Shown here: positions 11,538 to 20,347 of the stretch, one piece after another
How positions within the stretch are numbered: the stretch's first letter is position 1
How the letters are laid out: every line of letters begins with the position of its first letter
Origin: Craterostigma plantagineum
Taxonomy: Eukaryota > Streptophyta > Magnoliopsida > Lamiales > Linderniaceae
Assembly: GCA_027422505.1 (NCBI GenBank)
Contig: JAPQWV010001095.1
Coordinates: 61,054-125,053, forward strand
DNA: 64,000 nt
Direction: 5' to 3'
The notes under the pieces: generated by a model
The model's input: the letters and a program-made list of their open reading frames with translations, nothing else
Database searches by the model: none
What the model was told of the DNA's origin: nothing
Program-made: the position numbers and the translations under genes

Positions 11538-11864
11538 AATTTCGCCCCCGAAATTCGCCGACTGGTAAAACTCGGGATAACAATTTCTTCTATTCTCTAA
11601 TCTGTTTGTATCCTATTTAGGTAGAATTTATTCCTACCTTTATAATATCACTCAATCTTGGCGACACATTTAAATGTGTGCCTCATATTCAGTTTCTGAG
11701 GATCAACAATTTATCTACGTCATCAAGACATATATATTCCTATTTCCACCATGCTTCCGCTGCGCAACTCTGATACTAAGCAAATATTATTATTATTTTT
11801 TTTAAAACTACAGTACGTGGTTGTACTTGTACTTAAATAGAGCAGGAATTATTTTTATTTTCCC

Positions 11865-12275
11865 TCACGTCATATATTTATTCGACCCGAATAAATAGGT
11901 GACTTTGGAATCAACTAATATAGGAGCGGGTATGCTTATAAGCAGTGCAACATACCTGTCATCATCAGTGGGTTCGGTTCTTCTTCCTCGTTTGTTAGAG
12001 TATACACCTGGGCTTGTGCCAGCAGAGGTCGTACTGGCGCTTGGATTGGGTTTTTGGGCCGATATTCTTGACAATCTTTGACAACATGCCCAAACTTTCC
12101 ACACTTGAAACATCGCGGTTTGTAATTGGGTCCAGCTCCGAAGCAAACGCCGGTATGGTATCGGCCGCATTGTGGACATTGAGGATTTATATTTGGAGGT
12201 CAAAACGGAAATTTAGTCACCCCTGGAATTTGTTTCGGTCGCCAGTTTTGATGTCCCTGACGATTATTCTGATTA
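11865..12275 (-). pseudogene. Element T Gag zinc knuckles fused to a dead protease start
   Basis: The minus strand encodes CPQCGRYHTGVC followed 13 residues later by CFKCGKFGHVVKDC (CX2CX4HX4C), the Gag nucleocapsid motif pair of Tekay-like chromoviruses. After a short linker comes ISIPAPILVDSKVTYLF, which occupies the place of the protease active-site stretch, but the catalytic D-S-G is D-S-K. The frame stops at 11865 and no further pol follows; about 330 bp of unrecognised AT-rich sequence lead to the PPT. A frameshift near 12275 separates this part from the main gag frame. It shows that gag-only status arose by deletion of pol just inside the protease. Confidence 0.85.
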
Positions 12276-13085
12276 CTATTGGGATACCTCATAATACTGT
12301 CGTTTTCGATTATTTCCGTTTCCTTGATGGTTATCAATCTTTTTCTTTGCCTCCTGAGCTGCCAAGATTTGAGATTCTGCCTGTTCTGCAATCATTGCTC
12401 GTTCTGCCACTTGAGCAAACGTTATTCCTCGCGTTCCAGCCATACTAACATCTCGATAGATCTCGGGTTTGAGACCTACTTGGAATCGCTCGATCTTTAA
12501 GGCATCGTTCGCCACCATATGCGGGGCGAAGCGAGATAGTTCCTCAAACTTGCGGATATATTCCGCGACGGGTTTTTCGCCTTGTTTGAGGTTGATGAAT
12601 TCATTCATCTTTCGGGTTCGATAGTAGGTTGTGAAATACTTGTCGCAAAACAGTTCTTTAAATCTTTCCCACGTCATAGTCATCGGGTCCTCCAAGATTT
12701 TGATGGTGTCCCACCAAAACCTTGCGTTCCCACGCAACATAGAGACAACGCATAACACTTTCTCGTTTTCGGGGATTCGGCTGTAGAGGAACATGTCCTC
12801 GACAGTTCGTAACCAATCCTCAGCCACGGTAGGATCGATAGCTTCCTCGAAAGTAGGAGGATTCAATTTCTGGAACCGTTCCCCTATGATCTCTATACGT
12901 TCAGGCTGAGGAGACGGTTGGTTTGTGGAGGAAACTTGGTGCTGAATAAGATTATTAATCTGATCCGATTGTCGCTGGATCAGTTCAGTTAGTCTCAGAA
13001 TCGTCGAGTCGCGTTCATGCACCGGGGACACATGTTCGTCCCTTCGACTCGAACTGCCTACGTAATCTCTACGTGTTCTCCTCAT
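12276..13085 (-). CDS. Element T Gag (retrotransposon gag domain), open
   Basis: The frame is open from 13130; I prefer the internal Met at 13085 (MRRTRRDYVGSS) because upstream residues are unlike the family. Residues about 50-230 form the retrotrans_gag domain: ERIEIIGERFQKLNPPTFEE, AEDWLRTVEDMF, GNARFWWDTI, WERFKELFCDKYF, MNEFINLKQGEKPVAEY, FEELSRFAPHM and GLKPEIYRDVS. The tail is Gln/Lys-rich. It would form the particle that packages element RNA. About 270 residues are intact before a frameshift joins the zinc-knuckle region to the left. It is the best-preserved gag in the window, in keeping with a recent insertion. Related N-terminal gag appears at 63696-64000. Confidence 0.88.
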   Translation of the reverse strand: MRRTRRDYVGSSSRRDEHVSPVHERDSTILRLTELIQRQSDQINNLIQHQVSSTNQPSPQPERIEIIGERFQKLNPPTFEEAIDPTVAEDWLRTVEDMFLYSRIPENEKVLCVVSMLRGNARFWWDTIKILEDPMTMTWERFKELFCDKYFTTYYRTRKMNEFINLKQGEKPVAEYIRKFEELSRFAPHMVANDALKIERFQVGLKPEIYRDVSMAGTRGITFAQVAERAMIAEQAESQILAAQEAKKKIDNHQGNGNNRKRQYYEVSQ

Positions 13086-13232
13086 TTTATCACTATCATA
13101 TAAAAATAGCCACATACGCAAATATATCATTTAAGCAAATAATCACATCGTACCGTAAAGCTTATAGGCAAGGCTGATCCTCCACGCTTTTGAGCGGCTG
13201 TACATGGACAGTCTACAGAACCTCTAACCTAA

Positions 13233-13244
13233 GCTCTGATACCA
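13233..13244 (-). other. Element T primer-binding site (initiator-Met tRNA)
   Basis: gctctgatacca is the complement of TGGTATCAGAGC, pairing with the 3' end of plant initiator-Met tRNA. It lies 2 nt inside the LTR edge at 13247, the same spacing as in elements B and C. Confidence 0.9.
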
Positions 13245-13246
13245 CC

Positions 13247-14187
13247 TTTAACGACCCTCACTTTCTAATACTAATTATGGCGGATTTTCGCAACGTAAGT
13301 CGCGGAAGACCCGTCTAATATATTACATCAACGCACACATCTCGCAGAGTTATATTTTACAATATATACACCACTCGCACACATCTTATCCATTATTTAT
13401 ATTTTCAAAGACCACGACATGACACACAACATAACTCTAAAGTCGCTCCACAGGTCGCATCCATGTACAGCCTCGCCCTCAAAAGTCCGTGGAACACCGC
13501 CGTCAGCCTGCCTAGTTGCGACGTACATCAGCGTCGGGCTCGGTACCTACAACACGTAAACTGAGCTCCTTACCCAGTAGGTGAAACATGCATGTATGCA
13601 ACGTGCGCTCGATCCCAACCCATACATCTCACGACATGCACACTCGACCCTCATCTCAATCCATCGCATCTCACGACATGCACACTCGACCCTCATCTCA
13701 ACCCATCACATCTCACAACTACCCGCAACTCAACACCATACACCCTCGGGTATCCCATTCAGGTCACTTTAGAATAGGAAGGCTTCTCAGGTCTCTTTAG
13801 AGTCGCCCGTTTTCCCCGAGTTGAGGTTCACGTTCGGTCTGCCCACTCAGCTCTCTTTAGAGTGGTACATACTGGAACCTTTCCCTCTATACCTACCGCT
13901 CGCTCGGCCCACTCAGGTCTCTTTAGAGTGGTACGTACTAGAGCACGGGCAGCCCACTCAAGTCTCTTTAGAGCGGCATACACCCAACTACTAACGTCCC
14001 AACACTCGGGCGGCCAACTCAAGTCACTTTAGAGTGCACGCACCCAAGCACCATCCTATCGCTCGGTCAGCCCACTCAGGTCACTTTAGAGTGGTACCTA
14101 CTGGAGCACGGGCAGCCTACTCAGGTCGCTTTAGAGCGGCATCACCCATCCTCTATTCGACAAACGGACCAACACCACTCATCGACC
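13247..14187 (-). repeat. Element T truncated 5' LTR, forward arm of palindrome
   Basis: The first 941 bp counted from the TTTAACGACC end of the LTR, nearly identical to 8621-9561. The remaining ~1.95 kb of LTR, including the TGTAATACCC terminus, is missing. A 43-bp joint (14188-14230) follows, holding two forward copies of the word CGCACGGTACTCC. Confidence 0.9.
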
Positions 14188-14230
14188 AACACCGCACGGT
14201 ACTCCATTCCCGCACGGTACTCCGTTCCGC

Positions 14231-15187
14231 ACGGGAACATTTGGAAAGTCGATGAGTGGTGTTGGTCCGTTTGTCGAATAGAGGATGGGTGATGCCGCTC
14301 TAAAGCGACCTGAGTAGGCTGCCCGTGCTCCAGTAGGTACCACTCTAAAGTGACCTGAGTGGGCTGACCGAGCGATAGGATGGTGCTTGGGTGCGTGCAC
14401 TCTAAAGTGACTTGAGTTGGCCGCCCGAGTGTTGGGACGTTAGTAGTTGGGTGTATGCCGCTCTAAAGAGACTTGAGTGGGCTGCCCGTGCTCTAGTACG
14501 TACCACTCTAAAGAGACCTGAGTGGGCCGAGCGAGCGGTAGGTATAGAGGGAAAGGTTCCAGTATGTACCACTCTAAAGAGAGCTGAGTGGGCAGACCGA
14601 ACGTGAACCTCAACTCGGGGAAAACGGGCGACTCTAAAGAGACCTGAGAAGCCTTCCTATTCTAAAGTGACCTGAATGGGATACCCGAGGGTGTATGGTG
14701 TTGAGTTGCGGGTAGTTGTGAGATGTGATGGGTTGAGATGAGGGTCGAGTGTGCATGTCGTGAGATGCGATGGATTGAGATGAGGGTCGAGTGTGCATGT
14801 CGTGAGATGTATGGGTTGGGATCGAGCGCACGTTGCATACATGCATGTTTCACCTACTGGGTAAGGAGCTCAGTTTACGTGTTGTAGGTACCGAGCCCGA
14901 CGCTGATGTACGTCGCAACTAGGCAGGCTGACGGCGGTGTTCCACGGACTTTTGAGGGCGAGGCTGTACATGGATGCGACCTGTGGAGCGACTTTAGAGT
15001 TATGTTGTGTGTCATGTCGTGGTCTTTGAAAATATAAATAATGGATAAGATGTGTGCGAGTGGTGTATATATTGTAAAATATAACTCTGCGAGATGTGTG
15101 CGTTGATGTAATATATTAGACGGGTCTTCCGCGACTTACGTTGCGAAAATCCGCCATAATTAGTATTAGAAAGTGAGGGTCGTTAAA
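14231..15187 (+). repeat. Element T inverted LTR arm of palindrome
   Basis: Reverse complement of the forward arm, ending GGGTCGTTAAA and abutting the target duplication CTCCT. At two diagnostic positions (TACCC rather than TGCCC before AGTAGG; GTCCCAACAC rather than GTCCAACAC) it agrees with the adjacent forward arm and not with the left LTR. It was thus copied from, or homogenised with, the right-hand LTR. Confidence 0.9.
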
Positions 15188-15500
15188 CTCCTTCCTAATT
15201 TTAATTTGTTCCTTAGCTAATTTTAAAGCTCTACTTTTACTTAACGTTTCAGCTTCAGTCAAAATTGACTTAGAATGATTAGTAAAAGCCTTCTCAGTTT
15301 TAGGAACAAGGATGTTCTTTTAGTTTTTGTTTTCTTTACCTGTTTTGAGCAAGATGTATTATTTGACAAATCATTTGAAACAGATAAAGACGGGGAATTT
15401 TTGAGATATAAAATCTCCTTTAAAAGCCTTCCTTTTCAGCGCCAAAACCTATCCTTTCAGAGTCCAAAGTATCTTCTAAATCTTTCAATTTACGAAGAGT

Positions 15501-15878
15501 CTATGGAGTATCACATAGAGTAGGTTTTTTATCATGTAATATATTTTCCCCATTAGGAATTAAGTTAGAAGGAGAGTTTTGACCTGCTGGACCTATATTC
15601 GAAATAACATTCTCTAATCGTTTAATCTTAGAGTAAAGCATACGCTGTTCCTCTAAGACGGTCTCATATTTTGATGAGATTTCATTTCGCTCAGCTTCGC
15701 AAGAACGTAAATTTCTAGTCATCTCGCAGACCCTAGTTTCTAAGCTAATTATATTTGACTTTGCGTTTGTCAAATCTTCATTAGCATAAGCTAGGTTTTC
15801 TTGTTGCTTAAGTAACACAGAGTAATTATTAGCAAGGCGTGCTTCTAATTCCTCAATCTTTCTAGCTTGAGCATCCAT
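15501..15878 (-). pseudogene. Gag-like coiled-coil remnant of element B
   Basis: The 125-codon frame begins MDAQARKIEELEARLANN and is rich in heptad-spaced Leu, Ile and charged residues through about residue 90, predicting a coiled coil. Element C Gag contains a comparable coiled-coil stretch after its zinc knuckle (about 27320-27000), including a NNYALL-like segment that resembles NNYSVL here. It is most likely part of the SIRE-like Gag C-terminal coil. No zinc knuckle is visible, and the Gag sequence upstream is missing. Confidence 0.5.
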
Positions 15879-16309
15879 TTTAATTTGATTTTATATTTAA
15901 TTAAAAAATAGAAATTGGCTTTTGAAATTTCAGAGACGAAAAGTTTGGTTTACTCGAGAAGTATCGTGAAGTATCGAAGAAAGTCGGCGTCGAAAAATTT
16001 TGGCGTGTACCGAAAAATTTGTGACGATTTCGAAAACTTCGAGAAAAAGACCCAAACTTTTTCTATAATATGCCAATGATGTCCTAAGTTGATTGTTGGA
16101 TATAAATGATCGTTGACACGTTTTGTGGATTTGCTTAAAAAAAAAAAATTACGAAAACGTCGTCTACACCGAAAATTTTGGACCCGAAAATATTAATTTG
16201 AGTTTGTTTTTTTTTTATAATTTATTATTATTATTATTATTTTTACCAATGATAAAACAAAATTCAGAAATTCTGAAAGAAATTCTTTTTTTTTTAAATC
16301 GGGTACTGT

Positions 16310-16432
16310 AGCGTTTCGGGCGTGCTACAGTGAAATTTGCTACAGTGTTTCGATCGAAACTGCTACAGTGAAATGCTACAGTGTTTCGATCGAAACTGCT
16401 ACAGTGTTTCGATCGAAACTGCTACAGTGAAT
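16310..16432. repeat. CTACAGTG / TTTCGATCGAAA tandem array
   Basis: A 23-bp unit of GCTACAGTGTTTCGATCGAA type is repeated about three times with partial copies around it. It combines the palindrome TTTCGATCGAAA with CTACAGTG. Related CTGTAGCAGCGAAA words occur in the spacers of elements C (21110-21330) and D (53390-53690). Confidence 0.75.
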
Positions 16433-16463
16433 TTTTTTTTTTAAATCTGTCCGCTTTCGGGTG

Positions 16464-16551
16464 TTGACCAGTTAAGTTTCGGGTTTGACCAGTCAAAATT
16501 GGATTAACCAGTCAACTTTCGGGTGTTGACCAGTCCAGTTTCGAGTTGACC
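16464..16551. promoter_or_regulatory. W-box-like TTGAC cluster in element B leader
   Basis: TTGACC occurs at 16464, 16485, 16526 and 16546, with complementary GTCAA copies at 16492 and 16511. TTGAC[C/T] is the known WRKY-binding W-box. Similar clusters lie directly downstream of pol in elements C and D. Function is inferred from motif density only. Confidence 0.4.
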
Positions 16552-16861
16552 AGTCCAGTTTTGCCCGAAACTGAATAAATTGGTACTGTAGCTGTTTCAG
16601 GTACTGTAGCAATCGGGCAATTTGTTCATCTACCCGATTCTGGACTGAAAATGACGAAAAACAGACGCGATTTCTACCCTAAACTCACCCAAATCAACTG
16701 AAAAAAGTTGGGTAATCACTTAAAATCACTCGAAAACAACATAATTACCTCTTGAGCTTGCAAAATCAGTAAAATCAGCTCAAAAACTCAAGAAATGGCA
16801 GAAATTCGAACCCAAAAAAATACCCAAAAATTTCGAAAATTATTCAAATCCGAACGTGTTT

Positions 16862-16874
16862 TGCTCTGATACCA
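16862..16874 (-). other. Element B primer-binding site (initiator-Met tRNA)
   Basis: tgctctgatacca, complement of TGGTATCAGAGCA, lies 2 nt inside the 5' LTR edge at 16877. Confidence 0.9.
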
Positions 16875-16876
16875 CT

Positions 16877-17210
16877 TGTTGGTCCCTATTTGATCCAACA
16901 ATACTAATCTAGAACGAATTTACCACGATTTAAGATGGAAGAATTGCTTCAACGTGGGGTGCGTGTGTGTGTTTGAAGGTTGGTGGCTTCACAAAATTCT
17001 CTCTCTATAATTTAACACACAAGACACACCTAACTATGTGTTAGGGTTTTAGTATTTATACCACATGTTGGTATATAATACTTGGGCCCTTGTAAGCCCA
17101 TTACAAGAATAAAATCACTGGGCTCTAAAACATTAAAGCCCAGTTCACTTAATCTAATTACAAGATTAAGATGACCTAATTTAATTGAACACAATAAAAT
17201 AATCCTAACA
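16877..17210 (-). repeat. Element B 5' LTR
   Basis: 334 bp, TGTTGG...CCTAACA, followed by target duplication GCTAC at 17211-17215. It is identical to 4946-5279 except for two single-base indels. Confidence 0.95.
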
Positions 17211-17215
17211 GCTAC

Positions 17216-18480
17216 GAACGAGGAAATAATCCGAGACCATTTTCCGGACGAGCATCTATATACTATATGTGAGGTCGATGAAACCCCATGGTATGCCGAC
17301 TTTGCTAATTATCTTGTCACTAGGATCATGCCAAATGGATACACAAGTCATCAGAGGAAGAAATTCTTCTCGGACTTGAAGTATTATTTTGGGGATGATC
17401 CGTATTTGTTTAGGGTTTGTGCGGATAAGATAATCCGCGGCGATGCGTGTCCTTTCCCGAGACGGTTAAAATCTTGAGTCATTGTCATTCGGGGCCATGT
17501 GGAGGACATTACGAAGGTAATCGAACTGCAGAAAAGGTACTCGAATGTAGTTTTTATTGGCCTACGATTTTCAAAGATGCTAAAAAATACATAGAGGAAT
17601 ATGATAGGTGCCAACAGACAGGTAATATTTCTAAGCGAAGTGAAAAAAGCCTCAAAATTTTATTCTTGTGTGTGAAATATTTGACGTCTGGGGCCTATGG
17701 ATCCGTTTCCTACCTCTTTCAAGAATCGATATATCCTAGTTGCGTTCGATTATAAAGGTAGCATTTTTGTAACACTCAATATACGAGACGCTCAAGAAAT
17801 ACGGCGTGAAACATAGTGTTACAACTGCATACCATCCTCAAGTGAGCGGCCAAGCAGAAATCGTAAATAGGGAGCTGAAGTGCATACTCGAGAAGACCAT
17901 GGAACACCATAGGCGGGATTCGCCGAACAAGCTGAACGATGCTTTATGGGCGTACCGGACAGCATACAAGACGCCTATCGGATCCACGCCCTACAGACTT
18001 GTTTACGGAAAATCTTGTCATTTACCCGTCGAGTTAGAACATAAAACGTATTGGTCTCTAAAAAAGCTAAATTTTGATTTGAATCTTGCAGGGGAAAAGC
18101 AAACTTGCAGATCAACGAGCTCGACGAGTGGAGGCAAATGGCTTACGAGAATACCCACCTCTACAAAGAGCGTACGAAGCAATATCATGATCGAAGGATC
18201 ATGAAGCGGGAATTCCAAGAAGGCGACCAAGTCCTGCTGTACAATTCACGGCTGCGATTAGTCCTAGGAAAACTGAAATCGAGGTGGTCAGGTCCATTCA
18301 CGGTGACTTGAGTATTTCCATACGGAACGGTCGAGATCACACACCCAGAAAAAGGGACCTTCAAGGTGGGCAGCGTCTCAAGCATTACTATGGCGGTGAC
18401 ATCGAAGCACTCGGGACGGAAACAATTCACCTCCTCAACACCACCCAGAGCTAAAAATCACTGAACTATGTCTAGCTAAA
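17216..18480 (+). pseudogene. Athila-1 integrase (internally deleted)
   Basis: It starts with the pre-integrase stretch [11 protein letters not shown] and the zinc-binding HCHSGPCGGHYEGNRTAEKV, where the first Cys of the C-C pair is Tyr (EEYDRCQ). Then DVWG runs straight into the sequence for the MGPF-like region, missing the codons for the GIDF segment; Athila-2 lacks the same bases. A further ~120 bp of the catalytic core are missing near 17757 relative to Athila-2. The [12 protein letters not shown] stretch with the catalytic Glu and the GPF/Y-type end ([11 protein letters not shown]) remain. Integration activity is impossible. Confidence 0.88.
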
Positions 18481-18913
18481 AGACATTAAAGAAAGCGCTA
18501 CTTGGGAGGCACCCCAAGCGTATCTTATGTTTTTCCTTTATTTCTATGCGCATTTTTAGTCTTTATAATTACGTTTTTGGATGATCGCAGGGAATTCAAA
18601 ATCTCAAGTGTGGGGAGGAGCCGTACAAAGCATGCACACCGGACTATTCAAGGAAGTTCGCTATCTATTTATTTCCTCTTCCTTGTGTTACATAATTATT
18701 ACGTTGAGGACAAAGTAAATCTTAAGTGTGGGGAGGGGAATGTCTGCAAAATTGATGCGAACATCTTATATGTGCATGACTTGATATTTGGTATAAATAT
18801 TTTTGAAATTTTTGAAAATTGGCACGAATTTTTTTCAAAAATTGTGTTTCTTATCGATCGAAGGGTGATTTCATGTTAGAAATCTTGTGAGTAATTAGGA
18901 TACATATGCGTGG
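18481..18913 (+). other. Athila-1 3' untranslated region
   Basis: It contains the CTTGGGAGGCACCCCAAG stretch (an imperfect inverted repeat) and two AAGTGTGGGGAGG PPT-like tracts, at about 18604 and 18723, in the same places as in Athila-2. A 125-codon frame (18502-18879) exists in both copies, but the differences mostly change amino acids, so it is not treated as a gene. Confidence 0.65.
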
Positions 18914-20347
18914 CACTAGACTCGATATGATTGAAGAGGATGCAGTCTGAGGCGAAGGACTGCTTGTTTCAACATCGACTATCTCCAAGTGGGATGTCGA
19001 TGGCATACGTAGCTCCTCGTGGAATGAAATATCTTCCTGTAGAGAGGAAGATAAGTGGATTGGTGGGGTCGTTTGCGTGGTTGAGCCAAATGCCACGTCT
19101 TCTACTCGGGAGGTGAACACATCACCTCCTGTACCTATGGGTTGGGCTCGGCTTGTCTGTGACTGAGGAGGTCGATCGTGTTTCTGTTTTGATCGACGCT
19201 CCGTGGGGCGGCTTACGTCATCCTCTCGCGACCGTTTTTTCGGTACGCGGGTGGAAGAGGATGCGGCGCGACTCGATGACTTTTTAGAAGTGGTTGTTGG
19301 GTTTTGGCTAGTCCCGGGGTTAGGAGCAGTGGGGTTGGTCTGCTCCGTAGGGACAATGGATAGGGGACGGGGACTCTCGCGGAATGAAGCGGTGGAGGCG
19401 CGGTATCCTCGAACAAGCGGGTTTGTTGGGTCGGCATAGGCGAGGACTTCGTCTGGGATGATCATGGCGTGTCGATCTTTTGCCGTAGTATTTTTCTTGG
19501 CGAACTTCTCGACAACGGGAATTATGAAGTGCTCACTCGCCGGGCGGATGTGGATGTTGGTGGAGAACAGGCGGAAGTGTTTGATGATCGCTGGGAGCCA
19601 CCGCATGTAAGGGACGAAGCGGTTTTTTGACTCCCTTGGCGACTTCCCGATCGCAGCGTTGGACCATGGAGACGAGATCCATCCAGATGATCTCGGTGTA
19701 GTTGTACTTGCGGTTGTGTGCGATGCCGGTTAGGATGGTGAGAATTTGGTGGTTCCCGCGGTCCTGACCAGCATGCTTCCCTGACATGCATTTGTTCAGC
19801 AGTAGGTACAGCGTTCGCCAGGGTTGAGGTAGATTGCGTGTGGTGACTTCACTGAGGACAAGTGGGCCCTTCTTCTTCTTGTTTTCAGGTTGATAGCCCA
19901 ATCTATTGATGTCTTCAATGAGTTGTTTGTGCGTCGGTAGTGGATCGTAGGGTGAGTAGACAGGGAGTTGGAGTACTTCTTGGACAATCTTGCGGGTGAG
20001 GACTACTGTTTCTTGATCGATTTCGGCGGACATTGCTGAAGCGAGGTGGTGTGGTCCAGCAATCTGCAATGTGTGCCAGAACTGCTGGAGGTAGACTTGC
20101 GCTTCTGGCTCGCCATGAGTGAGGGCATGTCGGAGGGGATGCCCTTTGAGGATCTCTATGATGATGGGAGCATCGCACCGGAAGTTGTCCAAGTCCACCA
20201 TGTGGTTGTTTGGTATCAAGGCAGCCCATCGACTTGTGGGAAGACCTGCTCGATTGGTGGAACAAACGTCAGTGTATTTAGCTCGATGCGAGCGACGTCC
20301 CTTTGAATTGCTGCGGCCTCAAGTGCTTCTCGGTTTGTGTTAGTCAT
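18914..20347 (-). pseudogene. ORF3 of element C, N-terminal 40 percent, frameshifted
   Basis: The likely start is the Met at 20347, two bases after a CAG that forms a splice-acceptor-like site. Conserved blocks are VDLDNFRCDAPIIIEILKGH, VYLQQFWHTLQIAG, YSPYDPLPTHKQLIEDINRL, PWRTLYLLLNKCMSGKHAG and YNYTEIIWMDLVSMVQR. The same blocks occur in D, F and G. A frameshift near 20290 breaks the first residues and another near 19622 splits the domain; reading resumes as MRWLPAIIKHFRLFS and continues into a Ser/Pro/Lys-rich tail with NLS-like PKKRSRED. The sequence ends mid-tail at the 18914 deletion joint. I recall the family as a putative plant transposon protein found beside copia RT; no enzymatic motif is visible. 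Confidence 0.75.

Larger units (their letters stand above)
8621..15187 (-). mobile_element. Element T: gag-only chromovirus (TR-GAG type) with palindromic right end
   Basis: A 5-bp target duplication CTCCT (8616-8620 and 15188-15192) brackets the element, which sits inside element B. From left to right: full LTR (8621-11518, 2898 bp), PPT complement, a 1.7-kb interior with gag, Zn knuckles and a scrap of protease, PBS complement (13233-13244), then only the first 941 bp of the second LTR (13247-14187), a 43-bp joint, and an inverted copy of the same LTR segment (14231-15187). Both outer termini are therefore the U5 end (TTTAACGACC / GGTCGTTAAA). RT, RNase H and integrase are absent, so the element is non-autonomous. 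Confidence 0.9.
15193..16861 (-). other. Element B 5' leader and gag-side interior
   Basis: Between element T and the PBS lie a Gag-like coiled-coil remnant (15501-15878), then untranslated leader sequence up to the PBS. The leader contains poly-T runs, the CTACAGT/TTTCGATCGAAA array (16310-16432) and a TTGACC cluster (16464-16551). No other coding region is supported. Confidence 0.65.
4946..17210 (-). mobile_element. Element B: defective SIRE-like copia element with 334-bp LTRs
   Basis: Paired 334-bp LTRs (4946-5279 and 16877-17210) run TGTTGG...CCTAACA and are flanked by the 5-bp target duplication GCTAC (4941-4945, 17211-17215). The initiator-Met PBS complement (16862-16874) lies beside the right LTR and a PPT complement (5280-5292) beside the left, so the element is on the minus strand. 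The interior holds only remnants: a Gag-like coiled coil, a post-Gag/protease scrap and a decayed ORF3. RT, RNase H and integrase are absent. It hosts element T (8621-15187). The LTRs differ only by two single-base indels, so the insertion is young although the coding remnants are old. Confidence 0.92.
17211..18913 (+). mobile_element. Athila-1 retrotransposon, right part (integrase and 3' region)
   Basis: It continues Athila-1 after element B and matches Athila-2 from about 41103 to 42919. It ends abruptly after ACATATGCGTG, where Athila-2 continues with TTGACCTCTTTC. The joint leads into the middle of ORF3 of element C, so the Athila-1 3' LTR is deleted. Confidence 0.9.

Noticed and set aside
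16862..16874. tRNA gene fragments suggested by gctctgatacca (also 13233, 30099)
   Set aside because: Only the 12-13 nt primer-binding complement is present, each time 2 nt from an LTR edge; no tRNA body.
18502..18879. 125-codon ORF conserved in both Athila copies (also 42518-42895), possible env-like protein with hydrophobic start
   Set aside because: The few differences between copies nearly all change the amino acid, so there is no sign of selection on protein; it overlaps PPT-like tracts of the 3' untranslated region.
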